Below are positions 24,131 through 37,397 of a DNA stretch of 64,000 nucleotides, in pieces. The position numbers and the translations under genes were made by a program. Position 1 is the first letter of the stretch. Each line of letters starts with the position of its first letter. A model generated the notes under the pieces. That model saw only the letters and a program-made list of their open reading frames with translations. It was not told where the DNA came from and did not search any database. The DNA is from Lamellibrachia columna (Eukaryota > Annelida > Polychaeta > Sabellida > Siboglinidae), in NCBI GenBank assembly GCA_963662155.1, contig OY759274.1, forward strand, positions 44,820,065-44,884,064. The letters run 5' to 3'.

Positions 24131-24636
24131 CACGGCAACGTTGTACATCAGGATCTAATGTGGCTTCCTTCTCCTTTCGTCGAAATCTAACCAGTCTACT
24201 TCTGAGAGCACACGCGTGACTCTGCTCTAACAGCTATAGTCGTCTGTAACAAAAGGAGCAGCTCGTTCTTCGTTGGATGTTTTCAGGCGCTTCACTGCAA
24301 AGTTACATTCAACTACGTGAACTAAGTCCTAATGTTAGCTAACTCTTACCTGAGTGCTCGAACACAAACAGCAAACACAGGGGGAGTAGAATTCGCACAG
24401 ACATAGCTTCAGTTCAGGTGGCTTGTATCGTTATAACAAAACTGAGCTTATGCTAGGTAAATGGACTGAAGTGGTACCGTCCAATGTTGTAGGGGTGTAC
24501 AGCGCAGTTTCGTTACGATCTGGTGACTAGTTGAGTGACACTCGAGTCTACTCGAGTATTCACTCTTAAAATGCTTGGACCGGAACCGTTACAATCACGC
24601 GCGGTGCTTCGCCGTTCGGGTGTCTCGTGAGAAGGT
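24131..24636. other. Unit B3 spacer including the LINE empty site
   Basis: Contains CGCACAGACATAGCTT at about 24,395-24,409, the uninterrupted form of the site carrying the 5.1-kb LINE in unit B2. No gene seen. Confidence 0.75.
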
Positions 24637-24640
24637 AGAT

Positions 24641-25089
24641 GGGATCATGCCTCAGTTAGACTTCCTGGTGTGTTACAATGTAGGGCACAGTAATTTCAGA
24701 TATGTGTAGTTTTCAAAAAATCATATCATCTGATATAACTGCATATGAGCAGACACATTGGCAAGTTTACTGGTAGAACATGTTAGCAGTGTAACCGTGG
24801 ATTTTTAGATGATTTAAATAGGCGGAAGGATTTTTGGGAATTTTTTCGCCACAAGGCACGTGTGCGTAGTAATTTATGCCGAAATTGGTCAATATTGACG
24901 GGTGTGGCACGTTCAGCCGTTTTAAAAGAGTTAGAAATATGTGATTTTGACAACACTCGACCAGCGTGTCAATGAGATGCTGACAGCGGCAAGAAAGAAG
25001 CTTCAGAATTTTTGATGGTCCCGTTTTCTTATAATCGTGCAAAACGTTAACATGGTCACCAATGGGAAATGTAACAGGAGGCTGAACCC
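24641..25089. mobile_element. 449-bp inverted-repeat element (B3 copy)
   Basis: Same length, ends and AGAT flanks as 14,612-15,060. The two copies were duplicated with their host segment and are not independent insertions. Confidence 0.85.
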
Positions 25090-25093
25090 AGAT

Positions 25094-27120
25094 ACACCGG
25101 CACCCTGATCTACCTAGCCGCCATTTGGACTCGTCTGTTTGTTGACATACTTTCCCGGAAAGCCACACGGCTTGCCCGGTAGCTGGTCCTTTGTTCACAC
25201 CAGTCATGCTTTGAATGGAATGGTGGGGGGGGGGGTGTGGGCTATGATCAGAAATTATTTTCGGTCGCACTGGTGTCCCGATAGACTGCGTGGATATTTC
25301 AAATGAAGCGAACTAGCGAACTTTATTTGTCTATGACTCATGATGAATCCAGAAGTAAAATAGTGATGTGTTGGCACACAAGCGCTCACACCACATCCAC
25401 GCGTGTGCGTGCGCGTGTGCGAGTGCTTATGTGTATATGGGTGCGTGTGTGTGTGCGCGTGTGCGTATGTGTATATGGATGCATGCGTGTGCGTGCGTGT
25501 GCATATATAATATGTGAACATGTGTTCATATGTACGTCCAATTGTATGAATAATATGTCACGCACTGCAGTTAGCCTCTTTCCGACGTATCTAGTTCACA
25601 ACCCAGTCTGCCACACTGGTGAGCATTATGACATAAAGCATCACATAGGTCAATGCGATATAGTGCCAGTTTAATCATAAACATGATACATTCTGAGATC
25701 AAGAAAATGTTTCCCGAGCTGCTGTGTGTGGCAATGAGACGTACTTTTACAACACGGCAATCACATTCACACTTAAATGAACAGTCCTTTCTGCTTCTCT
25801 ACCAGAACTGTCAATTTGATACTTTTTTCATATCACATTTATGACTAATTGCTGCTGACTATGGAAACTAAATATCACATGTTGTTCATCATTAGTTATA
25901 ATAAGATATTCAAGATTCCACCTTTTAAGCATTTTAGTATTTTAGGTCCTTATGATGTGACCAGTGATAGCTCAGGAAGAGACACGGTCAAGTGAAACAC
26001 TATCCAACAGAAATGAATTGAAACACTATCCAACAGAAATAAATTGAAACACTATCAAACAGAAATGAATTGAAACACTATCAAACAGAAATTAAAGGTT
26101 CAGGCAAAGCTACCATAAATACTTATGAATCAGTTTACATTTAAATACAACTGTGTATGAGTGCAACAGCATTTGAATCAGTTCAAACATTTGCATTTAA
26201 ATGCGAGCCCAAGCCTGGTACATTGTTTGTACTTCACCTTAAGCTGGAGTTCAGTGGAATACATTGCATTATTTTGATTCAACACCGTTTCACAATAACG
26301 ACAGCCACCAGTATGCCAGTAAGCAACATGTGTAAACACGACCAGGACATGGTATAACAGCTGGTGTTCGTCCGAGCGAACCCGTCTGCGAAACAAATAC
26401 AAATACCAATAAGATACAAAGTGGAAAACCGACACCAAGCAAACACCCATTCCGGGCTTTTAAGCCATTTTGCATTTACATTAACGTTCACAAAACTAGC
26501 AAAGCGTTTTGTTGTCTGCTATGTATTTTATAGGGTTTTATATAACAGGTTAAGGTGTAAAATAACTATAAAAACACAATTGGCGACGAAAATACCTCAT
26601 ATTCCTTGTGGCATCTTCCTCCACAGATGCCAAGACTCCCATTAATAGCAATTAATAACACGTCTATGGTAGGCGACCTTCTAACCCAACTCTCCTTTGT
26701 TGGATCTCACTTCCCAAAATCACGTGTAGAAGTTTAAGGGATATGTTTAAACGCTATGAAAATAGTTTCTTCTCCATTGTATATTCCTGCTTCATTGCAT
26801 GATCAGAATACCATACTGCAGTCAAGAAGTCATACGTCAAGACGAAGCTTCCTTTCTTTCAGGCATAATGGTAGTGGCATTGTCAACATAATGGTAGTGG
26901 CATTGCCAACATAATGGTAGTGGCATTGTCAACATAATGGTAGTGGCATTGTCAACATAATGGTAGTGGCATTGTCAACATAATGGTAGTGGCATTGTCA
27001 ACATGTGTTAGTAATAAGCGATTTACTGTGCCCTAAAATAATAGTTGACCTATAGCGTAGAAGTGTTTAGAAGCTACAAAAACATCCTGCTTCATAACTG
27101 CCAGAAGAGGTCGGCATGTC
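25094..27120. other. Unit C2 spacer, no gene seen
   Basis: Near-identical copy of 15,065-17,090, including the GT-rich tract (25,404-25,505), the 29-bp repeat (26,000-26,102) and six copies of the 23-bp repeat (26,871-27,004). No gene recognised. Confidence 0.6.
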
Positions 27121-27428
27121 CTAGGCCATGTATGTAGGATTATCAACACCACCGTTCGGTCCAGCCGCTTGCACGGGATAGCCTGTGTTCACTCCGGCCG
27201 CTTGCACGGGATTGACTGTGTTCACCCCAGCCGCTTGCGCGGGATAGCCTGTGTTCACTCCGGCCGCTAACACGGGATAGCCTGTGTTCACTCCGGCCGC
27301 TAACACGGGATAGCCTGTGTTCACTCCGGCCGCTAACACGGGATAGACTGTGTTCACTCCAGCCACTTGCGCGGGATAGCCTGTGTTCAGCGGTTGAATG
27401 ATCGAGACTGCAGGTTGAGTCACAGGCA
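27121..27428 (-). CDS. LU protein copy 2, last coding exon
   Basis: 308 bases encoding seven 11-residue repeats and a terminal DNPTYMA. The stop TAG is at 27,121-27,123. The extra NTGYPVLAAGV unit relative to copy 1 shows the coding repeat changes in whole units and keeps frame. Confidence 0.8.
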
Positions 27429-29441
27429 CTGCAAGTACAACAGTCTGCATTCAACACTGCGCACAGCGTCGTACCCAAGAGCTGCAGGGAACATACACCA
27501 TTACGGACCTCGCACTCAATACTCTTTTTGTATTATTCCCAGGGTTAATGCACTTCGAAGCAAACCAATGTTGATGCTAACGTTAAATTCTTATATGACG
27601 CTGTATCAAAGCCGTTTAAAGTAATTTACACTTCACCCCCTGGCAGACATGTTCATTCCAACACCAACTCGACTTCTCTAGGAAACATTCAGCCATGCCG
27701 CAATTACTGCACGAAAACAACGCATTTATTAATTTTATATCCACCACTGCTTATATAACCAGGTAATAACTCATACAGTTGTTCTCTCGAACAAGAGTCC
27801 GACGTTCTAACCACTGCGCCATTGCGCTCTGTACAAACACCTTCGTTAAACTCAAACACACAACTTTACCGTGAACGATTGCTCCACGACTGCTTCTGCT
27901 GCAACACTTGCATAAACAAATGCTGAAACCCACTACGGACGCCACAGCCACGATGCCAATGACGACGAGGACCCAGACCGCTACGCTGCAATGAGACGAA
28001 ACAGACATAGGCCAATGTACACCAGGTGTCACTCTCCTGTGTCTTCAATGGTGATTCGTTGTAAAGTTCGTTGGTCTTCACCACACAGGAAATTACAGTT
28101 GATAAGTTAATCTTTTATCATATTTAGAACATAGCTAATGTATATTATCTGATATGCTTCGGGGAATGCTATCTAGTCCCCTATGCATGTTGAATCTAAC
28201 GATTTCATAACTTGATGACAGAAATAACCATCGTAATGATAGGTTTACACCATTTTGTCAGTGTTGCAATAACTGTTGTATTCAGATTCAACGTTTCGAA
28301 ATAGAGTCAACAATGAAATTCAATGTAGGCGTAAGATAACGAACAAACACATCGAGACCACTCACCACGTCGTACCAACCATCACCCCGGTACACTTAGC
28401 ATCGTAAGATAACGAACATACACATCGAGACCACTCACCACGTCGTACCAACCATCACCCCGGTACACTTAGCATCGTAAGATAACCAACAAACACATGG
28501 AGACCACTCACCACGTCGTACCAACCATCACCCCGGTACACTTAGCATCGCACATATCCGAGTCGCAGAAGCAGGCAGTACCACTAACGTCTGCTGGAGA
28601 AAGGTTGGCCAACATCTTGGCCTGTCCCTTTAGGTCGGACGTGCTAGCCGAGTGACATCCATTTGAAAACGTATCGGCACAGCCGCGGTATTGTACGGTT
28701 AACGTCGTAGAAACTACAACGACCGCAATACCATGACATAATAGCAACAACAACAACAACAACAACAACAATAATAATAATAAGAAGAAGAAGTACAATT
28801 TCGAATAAACGTACACATAAATGTATTAAATGTTTTTTGCAGAAGTTACCATCAAATACAGCCCATGTACACATAACGCTCAGCAACCGTAATATTGCGA
28901 CATTACGTTCTGGTTTAACTTTTGATTGACTGGCCGAACCAACATCAAATTAAACGGTGTTTGCACTGTGGACCCGATCTATTTGGTCAACTACAGTTTG
29001 AAAGTTTAGTCCATACCGCACAACCACCGCATTAGATTGTACTTGGGAAGAAATGGAAACAAACCAAACATGTTAAGCCACTGGGCAATATCTGACGCAA
29101 CTAATCGTTTACACTTTCAGGGCACAAGTACCAAATTTATATAATTTTTCAAGCATTCGTGTAACTTTTTTTTAATTTATTGTGACATTCCACTACATCC
29201 TGCCGAACAACAATATACTTAGGCATAATATATAGGAACCTTATATATGCAAATGACGTCTTACCAAAAAGTTGTTTCACTGTCACCTCTAGATTGGCGT
29301 AAATGCAATGGTATTGGTTGTCGGAACACGTCTCCGAGCCCGTGGAGGAGTCGACGTCATCGCATGACGAGTCCGACTCGCCCGATAGCCCTCCAATACT
29401 GCCTTTGATGTTCATACATTTGTAGCATTTCAAGGCGAACG
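27121..29441 (-). CDS. Ly6/uPAR (LU) type I membrane protein, copy 2 (5' end missing)
   Basis: Tandem paralogue of the gene at 17,091-20,193 with the same exon plan: 29,265-29,441, 28,512-28,713, 27,870-27,985 and 27,121-27,428, all in consistent phase. Differences from copy 1: two residues shorter in the first exon (GLSG for GLGLSG), IKG for MKG, DDVD for DDID, QL for KF before the first donor; one extra 11-residue tail repeat (seven); and a shorter C-terminus ending NPTYMA. All cysteines are kept. Three 73-bp donor repeats replace the fourteen in copy 1. No inactivating change seen. Upstream signal exon not found. Confidence 0.82.
27870..27985 (-). CDS. LU protein copy 2, transmembrane exon
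   Basis: 116 bases, identical in length and essentially in sequence to 17,813-17,928, with the same splice sites. Confidence 0.8.
28331..28549. repeat. 73-bp splice-donor minisatellite, 3 copies
   Basis: Exactly three 73-bp units. The exon-proximal one provides the donor at 28,511; the other two are decoys inside the intron. Confidence 0.93.
28512..28713 (-). CDS. LU protein copy 2, second LU exon
   Basis: 202 bases, same phase as in copy 1. Encodes the six-cysteine second half ending CFCDSDMCDAKC. One acceptor-proximal change gives V instead of D at the exon junction. Confidence 0.82.
29265..29441 (-). CDS. LU protein copy 2, first recognised LU exon
   Basis: 177 bases with acceptor TGTTTCAG and donor G|GTAAGACG. 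Encodes FALKCYKCMNIKGS and the acidic loop, keeping all five cysteines. Confidence 0.8.
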
Positions 29442-29578
29442 CTGAAACACAAAATAACAATTTGCAAGCAAAGAACATTTACGTTTCGCCATGTGTCGTT
29501 GGTGGGCATTATTATTTATAATATAATTGCGTATATTGTTTACTACGGTTAATATAATCGTTGTAGTCATTGTATTAT

Positions 29579-29593
29579 TATTAGTAGTAGTAT

Positions 29594-29628
<35 letters not shown>

Positions 29629-29653
29629 TAGTAGTAGTAGTAGTAGTAGTAGT

Positions 29654-29718
<65 letters not shown>

Positions 29719-29768
29719 CAGTAGTAAAATTAGCAGTAGTAGTAGCAGTAGTAATACTAGCAGCAACA

Positions 29769-29839
<71 letters not shown>

Positions 29840-29991
29840 AGCAGTAATAGTAGCAGAAGCAGTAGTAGCAGCATCAGGAGCAGTAGCAGTAGTAGTAGTA
29901 GTAGCAGCAGCAGCAGTAGCAGTTGTAGTAGTAGCAGCAGCGGCAGCAGCAGCAGTAGCAGTAGTAGCAGCAGCATTAGCAATAGTAGTAG
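29579..29991. repeat. AGT/AGC array with expanded CGG x23
   Basis: Paralogue of 20,329-20,824 with less AGT but a pure CGG run of 23 units at 29,770-29,838. Confidence 0.95.
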
Positions 29992-31160
29992 TATAATAAT
30001 ATGTTTTTATTTTATTAAAATGGCAACTATAGCAGTTGAATTATACTGGCACAATAAAACAAACTTCATATAATAAAGTTAATACATTAATTAAGACAAA
30101 AAGTATGATTTAAAATATATCAAATTACAAAAGTGCATGAACATCATGTTTCAAGTTATGTTTGTAATAAACAAGGTCAATATGAAGGACGTAATAATAA
30201 ATTAAAACAGGCATTACTATAGTAGAATAAATTATATGGCCTACTACTATTATGTAAAAAGTAAATAATTTATAAATGAGTTCATAATTACTGCCAGTGT
30301 CTTAAAGCATATGGTATAAAAGAGTTCTGAAATCGTTCAGTTGTGCAACGCGGCACACAGTAAGTCCTCGTGTTTCGAGTTAAGTGCGGAGTTTCCCGAA
30401 GGGGACGCAGAAGATGGTGTAATTTATGTGTAGATTGTTGCATGCTTATGAATGGTGTTCTGCATAACTTCTCCCTCCGGTCTGACAGCGGTGGTAGATT
30501 GGCTGCGGTGATGGCTTCGGTGTATGACTTATCTTGGAAGATGAACCGCATTGCCCATCTCTGAATGTATTTTATCTGTTTTGTTTGCTTTTTAATAAGG
30601 CTCGTGTGCCACACTTGGCATGCGTATCACAATACCGATTAAACGATTTAAGTGTATATGTTGATGAGATGGTGAAGTTTCTCTTTTGAGAAGGATGATG
30701 AAATATAGACGTTGCGATGCTTTTGTAGTGATTTCGTCTATGTGTGATTGCCACTTCAGATTTTCAAATAGAGTCACACCTAGTAGACTAGTGTTGCTAA
30801 CTTGTTGAATTGGTTAGCAGTGCGATGTATGGAGTTGATTTCTTGAAACATGTTCGCAGTTCTTTCGTCTTGTCGTAGTTCAGCGCCATTTTGTTACTCG
30901 CTGTCCATTGCCCGACTTCGTCTGCTGCTACTTGGAGTGAGCTGTCCATACCGGATGATGAAGAAGCTTCCCATATTTTATATGTTCGCATACTGTTTGC
31001 AGATCATTAATATGGTGTAGGAAGTCGATTGGTCCTAATATTGTGCCTTGTGTGACACCTGCATTGATAGTGGTGTACTCCGATTTCACACTCCCGATCT
31101 TTACCCGCTGTTTGCGTTGGCACAGAAAAGATGTCAGCCATTTCAAGACAAATTTGTCAG
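29992..31160 (-). pseudogene. LINE 3' relic with RT remnant (unit A3)
   Basis: Most informative copy: the minus-strand frame 30,288-30,614 reads WHTSLIKKQTKQIKYIQ, then LPPLSDRREKL, then HKLHHLLRP, the usual C-terminus of this LINE type. Upstream frames carry KWQSHIDEITTKASQRLYF and GVTQGTILGP. It shares with unit A1 the 18-base loss at the YxDD site (near 30,980) and is dead. The 3' end at 29,992 abuts a trinucleotide array. Confidence 0.8.
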
Positions 31161-31768
31161 CATCAGTAGCAGTTGCAGCAGCAGTAGCAGTAGTAGTAGT
31201 GGCAGTAGTAGCAGCAATAGCAACAGAAGTAGCAGTACCAGCACTAGTAACAGCAGCAGCAGTAGCTGCAGTAGTAGCAGTAGCAGCAATAGGAGCAGCA
31301 GCGGTAGTAGTAGTAGTATTAGTTGCAGCAGCAGCAGCAGCAGAAACAACAACATCAGGAGCAGCAGCAATAGCAGCAATAACAATAGAAGTAGCAGCAC
31401 TAGAAACAGCAGCAGCAGTAGCAGTAGTAGTAGCAGTAGCAGCAACAGGAGCAGCAGCAGTAGTAGCAGCAGTAGTGGTAGCAGCAGCAACGGTAACAGT
31501 AGCAGTAGCGGTAATAATAGCAGTAGCAGTAGCGGTAATAGTAGCAGTAGCAGTAGCGGTAATAGTAGCATTAGCAGTAGCATTAGCAGTAGCAGTATCA
31601 GTATCAGTATCAGTAGCAGTTCAGTAGCAGTAGCAGTAGCAGTAGTAGTAATAGTAATAGTAATAGTAGCAGTAGCAGTAGTAGTAGCAGTAGCGGTAAT
31701 AGTAGCAGTAGCGGTAGCGGTAACAATAGCCGTAGCAGTAGCAGTCACAATAACAATAGCAGTAACAA
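31161..31768. repeat. AGT/AGC trinucleotide array (unit A3)
   Basis: Same compound array as 777-1,480, somewhat shorter. Confidence 0.92.
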
Positions 31769-31857
31769 AATTACACAAATCATTACACAAAAGGAAATGG
31801 TGTGGAGGGTAAATAAGCACACTGGAGACGTCTACACAAATACCTAATTGGTAATCT

Positions 31858-32304
31858 CGGTGATCACCAGGGAAGACTGGTTCATCTCGGTGATCACCAA
31901 GGAAGACTGTTTCATCTCGGTGATCACCAGGGAAGACTGTTTCATCTCGGTGATCACCAGGGAAGACTGTTTCATCTCGGTGATCACCAGGGAAGACTGT
32001 TTCATTTCGGTGATCACCAGGGAAGACTGTTTCATCCCGGTGATCACCAGGGAAGAGTGTTTCATCTCGGTGATCACCAGGGAAGACTGTTTCATCTCGG
32101 TGATCACCAGGGAAGACTGTTTCATCTCGGTGATCACCAGGGAAGACTGTTTCATCTCGGTGATCACCAGGGAAGACTGTTTCATCTCGGTGATCACCAG
32201 GGAAGACTGTTTCATCTCGGTGATCACCAGGGAAGACTGTTTCATCTCGGTGATCACCAGGGAAGACTGTTTCATCTCGGTGATCACCAGGGAAGACTGT
32301 TGCA
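31858..32304. repeat. 30-bp minisatellite, about 15 copies (A3)
   Basis: Same palindrome-bearing unit as 1,566-4,570, without the 4-base phase shifts and higher-order block. Confidence 0.95.
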
Positions 32305-32384
32305 GTTATTAAACGTGCACTATCAATACTAGTCACTAAATGTGAGGGGAACAAAATCAAATCAAAAATTGCTTGTGTCGACTA

Positions 32385-33130
32385 AAGCCAGCCATACACA
32401 TTTAATTTAACAAGATTTGTCATCGAAGCCAAAGACCCAGATGGCAAGTAGACAAGGAAGCCATTGGCTTATCGAGAGTCCAACAATGTTCATCTACGTG
32501 TAACCCGCCCTCTTGAGATATGTGTCAACCTTGTTTTTAAACATATTCACACTGCTAGCAGTTAAACAATCCGTAGACAATTTGTTCCATTCGTTTATTG
32601 TCCTCTGTGATAACGAGTACTTCCTGATATCCAATCTACACTGATCTTTTACTAATTTTAACTAGATATACTATCTTTCTTGAGTGAGAAAAACATATTT
32701 CTATTAATATTTTCATACCCATTCAATATTTGAAAACTTCGATGTGATCTCCTCTTAACCTCCTTGTCTCTAGAGTTGTTAAACCACATTCTTTCAGGTG
32801 TTCTTCATAACTAAGGTCTCTCAGTTCTGGAATTATTTTAGGTGCTCTCCTCTGTCATCGTTCAGGCGTATATATATCCTTCTTACGATATGGTCTCCGT
32901 GCTTGTATACAGTATTCTAAATGAGATCTAACCATTGCTTTATACAGAGGTATAATTGTATGTTATATTTCTCCTAATCAGCCCAAGAATTTGATTACCC
33001 TTTGAAGCTGCAATACCACACTGTTCTGAAACTTTCATATCAGCACTTATTGTTATTCCTAAGTTATTTTCTTTTACATTAGTACCCAGAACAGTATCTC
33101 CCATATTATAGTTTATATCCAAATACCCAT
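32385..33130 (-). mobile_element. CR1-like LINE 3' relic (unit B4)
   Basis: Long subtype like unit B1. The minus-strand frame within 32,940-33,302 gives DINYNMGDTVLGTNVKENN, then LGITISADMKVSEQCGIAA and GNQILGLIRRNITYNYTSV before a frame break. Confidence 0.8.
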
Positions 33131-34057
33131 GTCCTGTATGTAGGTATTTACATTTCCAAAATACCATCTGCCATATACCGACCTTTAGTCGCCAACAGTT
33201 TGTCTGCCGACAAATACCCATCGGCCGACCGTCTGCCGACCAATTTTTCAAATACCAGATGCCCACAAAAAGTGTTACCAACTGTTGGTGGAGAATATAC
33301 ACATAACGACTACAACTGAAAAAGTAGTCGCCAATATGTTGGCAACTGAAGAATCTGTATGTGTGTGGCGGGCTTTAGGTACCTGACGTTAATAGGCCCG
33401 GTTATCTGTTAAGTGGCGATAAAGACCCGAGTCACTTGCGTGTAGAATAAATATGCATGCCCAATGACATAATCTATCACATCAGCGACTGACCTATTCA
33501 CGTTGCAGTACATTCGCAAAATACACTCGAATGGTGCTACTCGTGCGTCATGCCTGGTTGCACATGTAACCCGGAACGGCGACTGTTTTCAATAGACTAC
33601 TTTTAGAGAACGGAAGGTGACCTAGTTTCCCCAAAACTAGACGTTTCTAACCCCACTACGATGCTTGTAGCCAGCACAGCAATGTAACCACGGCAATGTG
33701 ACCACAGCAATGTGACCACAGCAATGTGACCACGGCAACGTTGTACATCAGGATCTAATGTGGCTTCCTTCTCCTTTCGTCGAAATCTAACCAGTCTACT
33801 TCTGAGAACACACGCGTGACTCTGCTCTAACAGCTATAGTCGTCTGTAACAAAAGGAGCAGCTCGTTCTTCGTTGGATGTTTTCAGGCGCTTCACTGCAA
33901 AGTTACATTCAACTACATGAACTAAGTCCTAATGTTAGCTAACTCTTACCTGAGTGCTCGAACACAAACAGCAAACACAGGGGGAGTAGAATTCGCACAG
34001 ACATAGCTTCAGTTCAGGTGGCTTGTATCGTTATAACAAAACTGAGCTTATGCTAGG
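33131..34057. other. Unit B4 spacer with 14-bp repeat x4
   Basis: Matches 5,690-6,545. Four 14-bp units lie at 33,680-33,735. No gene seen. Confidence 0.6.
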
Positions 34058-34797
34058 TAAATGGACTGAAGTGGTACCGTCCAACGTTGTAGGGGTGTAC
34101 AGCGCAGTTTCGTTACGATCTGGTGACTAGTTGAGTGACACTCGAGTCTACTCGAGTATTCACTCTCACAATGCTACGCCACGCCTAAAGATTGGCGGCC
34201 GATTAGCTACATATTCACTTTAATTCGATCATATGGTTCGTGCCGGAACTAATATAGTCAGAGTTTATTTTAGTAACATAATGAAAAGATAAATAATGGC
34301 AGAATAAGCAGCAGCAAAACCGACACGTGCACCACCGGCGGCGGCGGCGGCGGCGGCGGCGGCAAAACATCAATAACAGCAACAGTGGTGGTTGTGGCGG
34401 CGGTGGTCATGGAGACGGCGGCGGTGGCCATTGTAGCAGTAGTGATGGTTTGTATGGTGGTGTTGGTTGTTGAGGTCGATTTGGGAGTAGATACGTAAGT
34501 CAGATCTAACCTTTATGGGAGTTACTTGGATCAAATATATTATTTTAGTAGTCTTTGCTTGAATCAGTATATAGTCTATTAGACCAGCAACGTATGTTAC
34601 CGATAATTTGTCAAGATAATATCATCAGGTACTTCTCAGATTTCGCAAGGCATACACTGCATGATGGTGGTGGTGATGGTGGTGGTGAAGGTAGTGGTGG
34701 TGGAGGTAGTGGTGGTTGTGTGGTGGTGGTGAAGGTGGTGGAGGTAGTGGTGGTGGTGGTGTGGTGGTGGTGGTGGTGGTACACAAGTGGACAATGT
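34058..34797. repeat. Dispersed duplication D1 with GGT/GGC tracts
   Basis: From about 34,164 the tandem unit changes into new sequence that is repeated at 36,608-37,315 at high identity, including CGG runs near 34,335 and 36,848 and GGT-rich tracts near 34,665-34,785. Poly-Gly/Val frames on plus and poly-His frames on minus are repeat artefacts. Confidence 0.75.
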
Positions 34798-36400
34798 TGT
34801 TTATTGTAGAACTTTTTGTCGAATTATTCTCCACATGTGGTGGCTGCATATCATAGATTGATGCCCAGTCCACCATACATGGCACCATATGTATAAAATT
34901 CCAACTTGCGCGTAGGGTGCGAAGCGTGTTTTATAGATTGGGTGTGGGGAAAATAGATTTACTTTTACAATAAAATAAATACAAATCAACTAACCACGTA
35001 ATTATGTGTGGGGGCGGGGGGGGGGGGGGCGGGGGGGGCGGGGGAGGGGTGCAACACTTACGACATTTGCGGGCTGGACTGCCACTTTTTTTTTAGTAGT
35101 TAGTAGCTTTAGTAAGGTACTGTCATTCTAGTACTATTTAGTTAAGAGTTGTTTATATGAAACTGCGTTAACCGTTTCCGCCTTAGATTTATATAAGTAG
35201 ACCAAATCGTGTTTGCACCGAAAGGGGTGCGCTTTGCCCCACTCTACTACTCTCCTCCCTAAATAACTGCGGCCTTGATTCAATGGTTAAAATATTCTAT
35301 TGAAGCAGAGACAACGCCTCGAGCGTGGGCGCCGCTGTCTTGGAGTGGGTTGTGTTGTTACCATTGCACATCCTGCTGACTCACGAGTGAGCTATGGCTT
35401 TGAAAGTGTATTTGTACACGATTTGTAAAGTTCGACCCCCGTTTCGTTGGGCGCGTGCGCGAGAGTCGATTTTCACAAAGTTCGCTATTAGCTCGCCAGA
35501 TTCATTCACGTCTAGAATGAAATCAGTTGTAACACCAGTTGTCCAGGTATCGTCTCGATTAGAGATTTATTCGACAGCAAGTCACTTCATGTACATTTCA
35601 CAATCACATCAAATCACCTTCCCCGTTGCATCAGTTCACCGTATATAGGGTCTAAGTATAATCGGTAACATCTTTAGTTGAACTTTGAAAAGTTCGTAAT
35701 TTAGAAATCAAACGTAACGCTAGTGCAAGCCGGCTTGGCTTGTCTATGCGGAAATTTGCTAAGGTCTGAAAGTTGGGAGCATTTTCGTAGCTTGCCTCGT
35801 GGAGCTACACGTCGTGTCTCGGTGAAATAGTCTGCCGCGCTCCCCGAGTGCGCAAATCTGTCACATTTAAAGCAAGTCAATAGCTGTCTCAGAAATTTAG
35901 TACCAAGGTACGCATGCGTGAACATCTCCCAATTCTACCAAAATCATCCAAAACCGTCTCACGCTTGCGTGAACAGGCCGACGACACACAACCTCCCTGA
36001 AGAAAACCAATTTGCATCTTCGCATAATTACTATGTGTGTACGGTGTGGGTGGCTGTCCTACATCTTGTGTACGGTGTGGGTGGCTGTCCTACATCTTGC
36101 CAAACATTTCCCGGCCCGCTTACGGGTCAGGAAAGGGTGAGATCTTGAGGAACCGGTTGACAACTCATTAATAAACTTCTAGGCACGGGGAAGAGCGTCA
36201 ACGTTCGACCCACGCCTGTAGCTTGGTTCGGACAAAATACCCATTACTCACAATTGAACTTCTGCACCCAACGCTATGCTACATGTCTACATAAACATCC
36301 TGGATTTTCTGAATAACAAAATTATTATATCTATATTAACCGCGTAACGAAGGCAACGACTTTACAGATATTGTTCAAGAAAAGTGGACAAGTGGGCTTC
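34798..36400. other. Intergenic; G-rich run and a 31-bp duplication
   Basis: No gene recognised. It contains a poly-G tract (about 35,006-35,051) and two copies of a 31-bp unit containing GTACGGTGTGGGTGGCTGTC at about 36,036-36,100. Open frames of 60-85 codons lack recognisable motifs. Confidence 0.5.
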
Positions 36401-36600
36401 ATTGGACCGGAAATGCTACAATCACGCGCGGTGCTTTGCCGTTCGGGTGTCTCCGGAGAAGGTAGATACACCGGCACCCTGATCTACCTAGCCGCCATTT
36501 GGACTCGTCTGTTTGTTGGCATACTTTCCCGGAAAGCCACACGGCTTGCCCGGTAGCTAGTCCTTTGTTCACACCAGTCATGCTTTGAATGGAATGGTGG
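36401..36600. repeat. Unit B/C junction copy without the inverted-repeat element
   Basis: Matches 14,550-14,611 joined directly to 15,061-15,205, so the 449-bp element is absent and a single AGAT remains at 36,464-36,467. A pre-insertion allele of the site. Confidence 0.88.
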
Positions 36601-36607
36601 GGGGGGC

Positions 36608-37315
36608 TAAATGGGCTGAAGTGGTACCGTCCAAAGTTGTAGGGGTGTACAGCGCAGTTTCGTTACGATCTGGTGACAAGTTGAGTGGCACTCGAGTCTA
36701 CTCGAGTATTCACTCTCACAATGCTACGCCACGCCTAAAGATTGACGGCCGATTAGCTACATATTCACTTTAATTCGATCGTATGGTTCGTGTCGGAACT
36801 AATCTAGTCAGAGTTTATTTTTTTACAGCAAAACCGACACGTGCACCGCCGGCGGCGGCGGCAAAACATCAATAACAGCAACAGTGGTGGTTGTGGCGGC
36901 GGTGGTCATGGAGACGGCGGCGGTGGTCATTGTGGCAGTAGTGATGGTTTTTATGGTGGTGTTGGTTGTTGAGGTAGGTTTGGGAGTAGATGCATAAGTC
37001 AGATCTAGCCTTTATGGGAGTTGCTTGGTTCAAATATATTATTTTAGTATAGTCTTTGCTTGAATCAGTATATAGTCTCTCAGACCAGCAACATATGTTA
37101 CCGATAATTTGTCAAGATAACGTCATCAGGTACTTCTCAGATTTCGCAAGGCATACACTGCATGATGGTGGTGATGATGGTGGTGGTGAAGGTAGTGATG
37201 GTGGTGAAGGTGGTGGAGGTAGTGGTGGTGGTGGTGTGATGGTGGTGGTGTGATGGTGGTGGTGGTGGTAGTGGTGGTGGTGGTGTTGTGATGGTGGTGA
37301 TGGTGGTGGTGTGGT
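36608..37315. repeat. Dispersed duplication D2 with GGT tracts
   Basis: Second copy of 34,058-34,797. The GGT tract (37,160-37,312) is longer and interrupted by GAT triplets. Confidence 0.75.
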
Positions 37316-37397
37316 TTTTTAATGTTGGTCTTTTTATTGTCTACATGCGCCGTCATTTTCTTGTTCGTGGTCGGCTTCCTCGTGGCGTGGAGCTTGA

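Noticed and set aside
34555..34888. Glycine-rich and histidine-rich proteins
   Set aside because: Produced by GGT repeats within the D duplication and present in both copies with frame differences.
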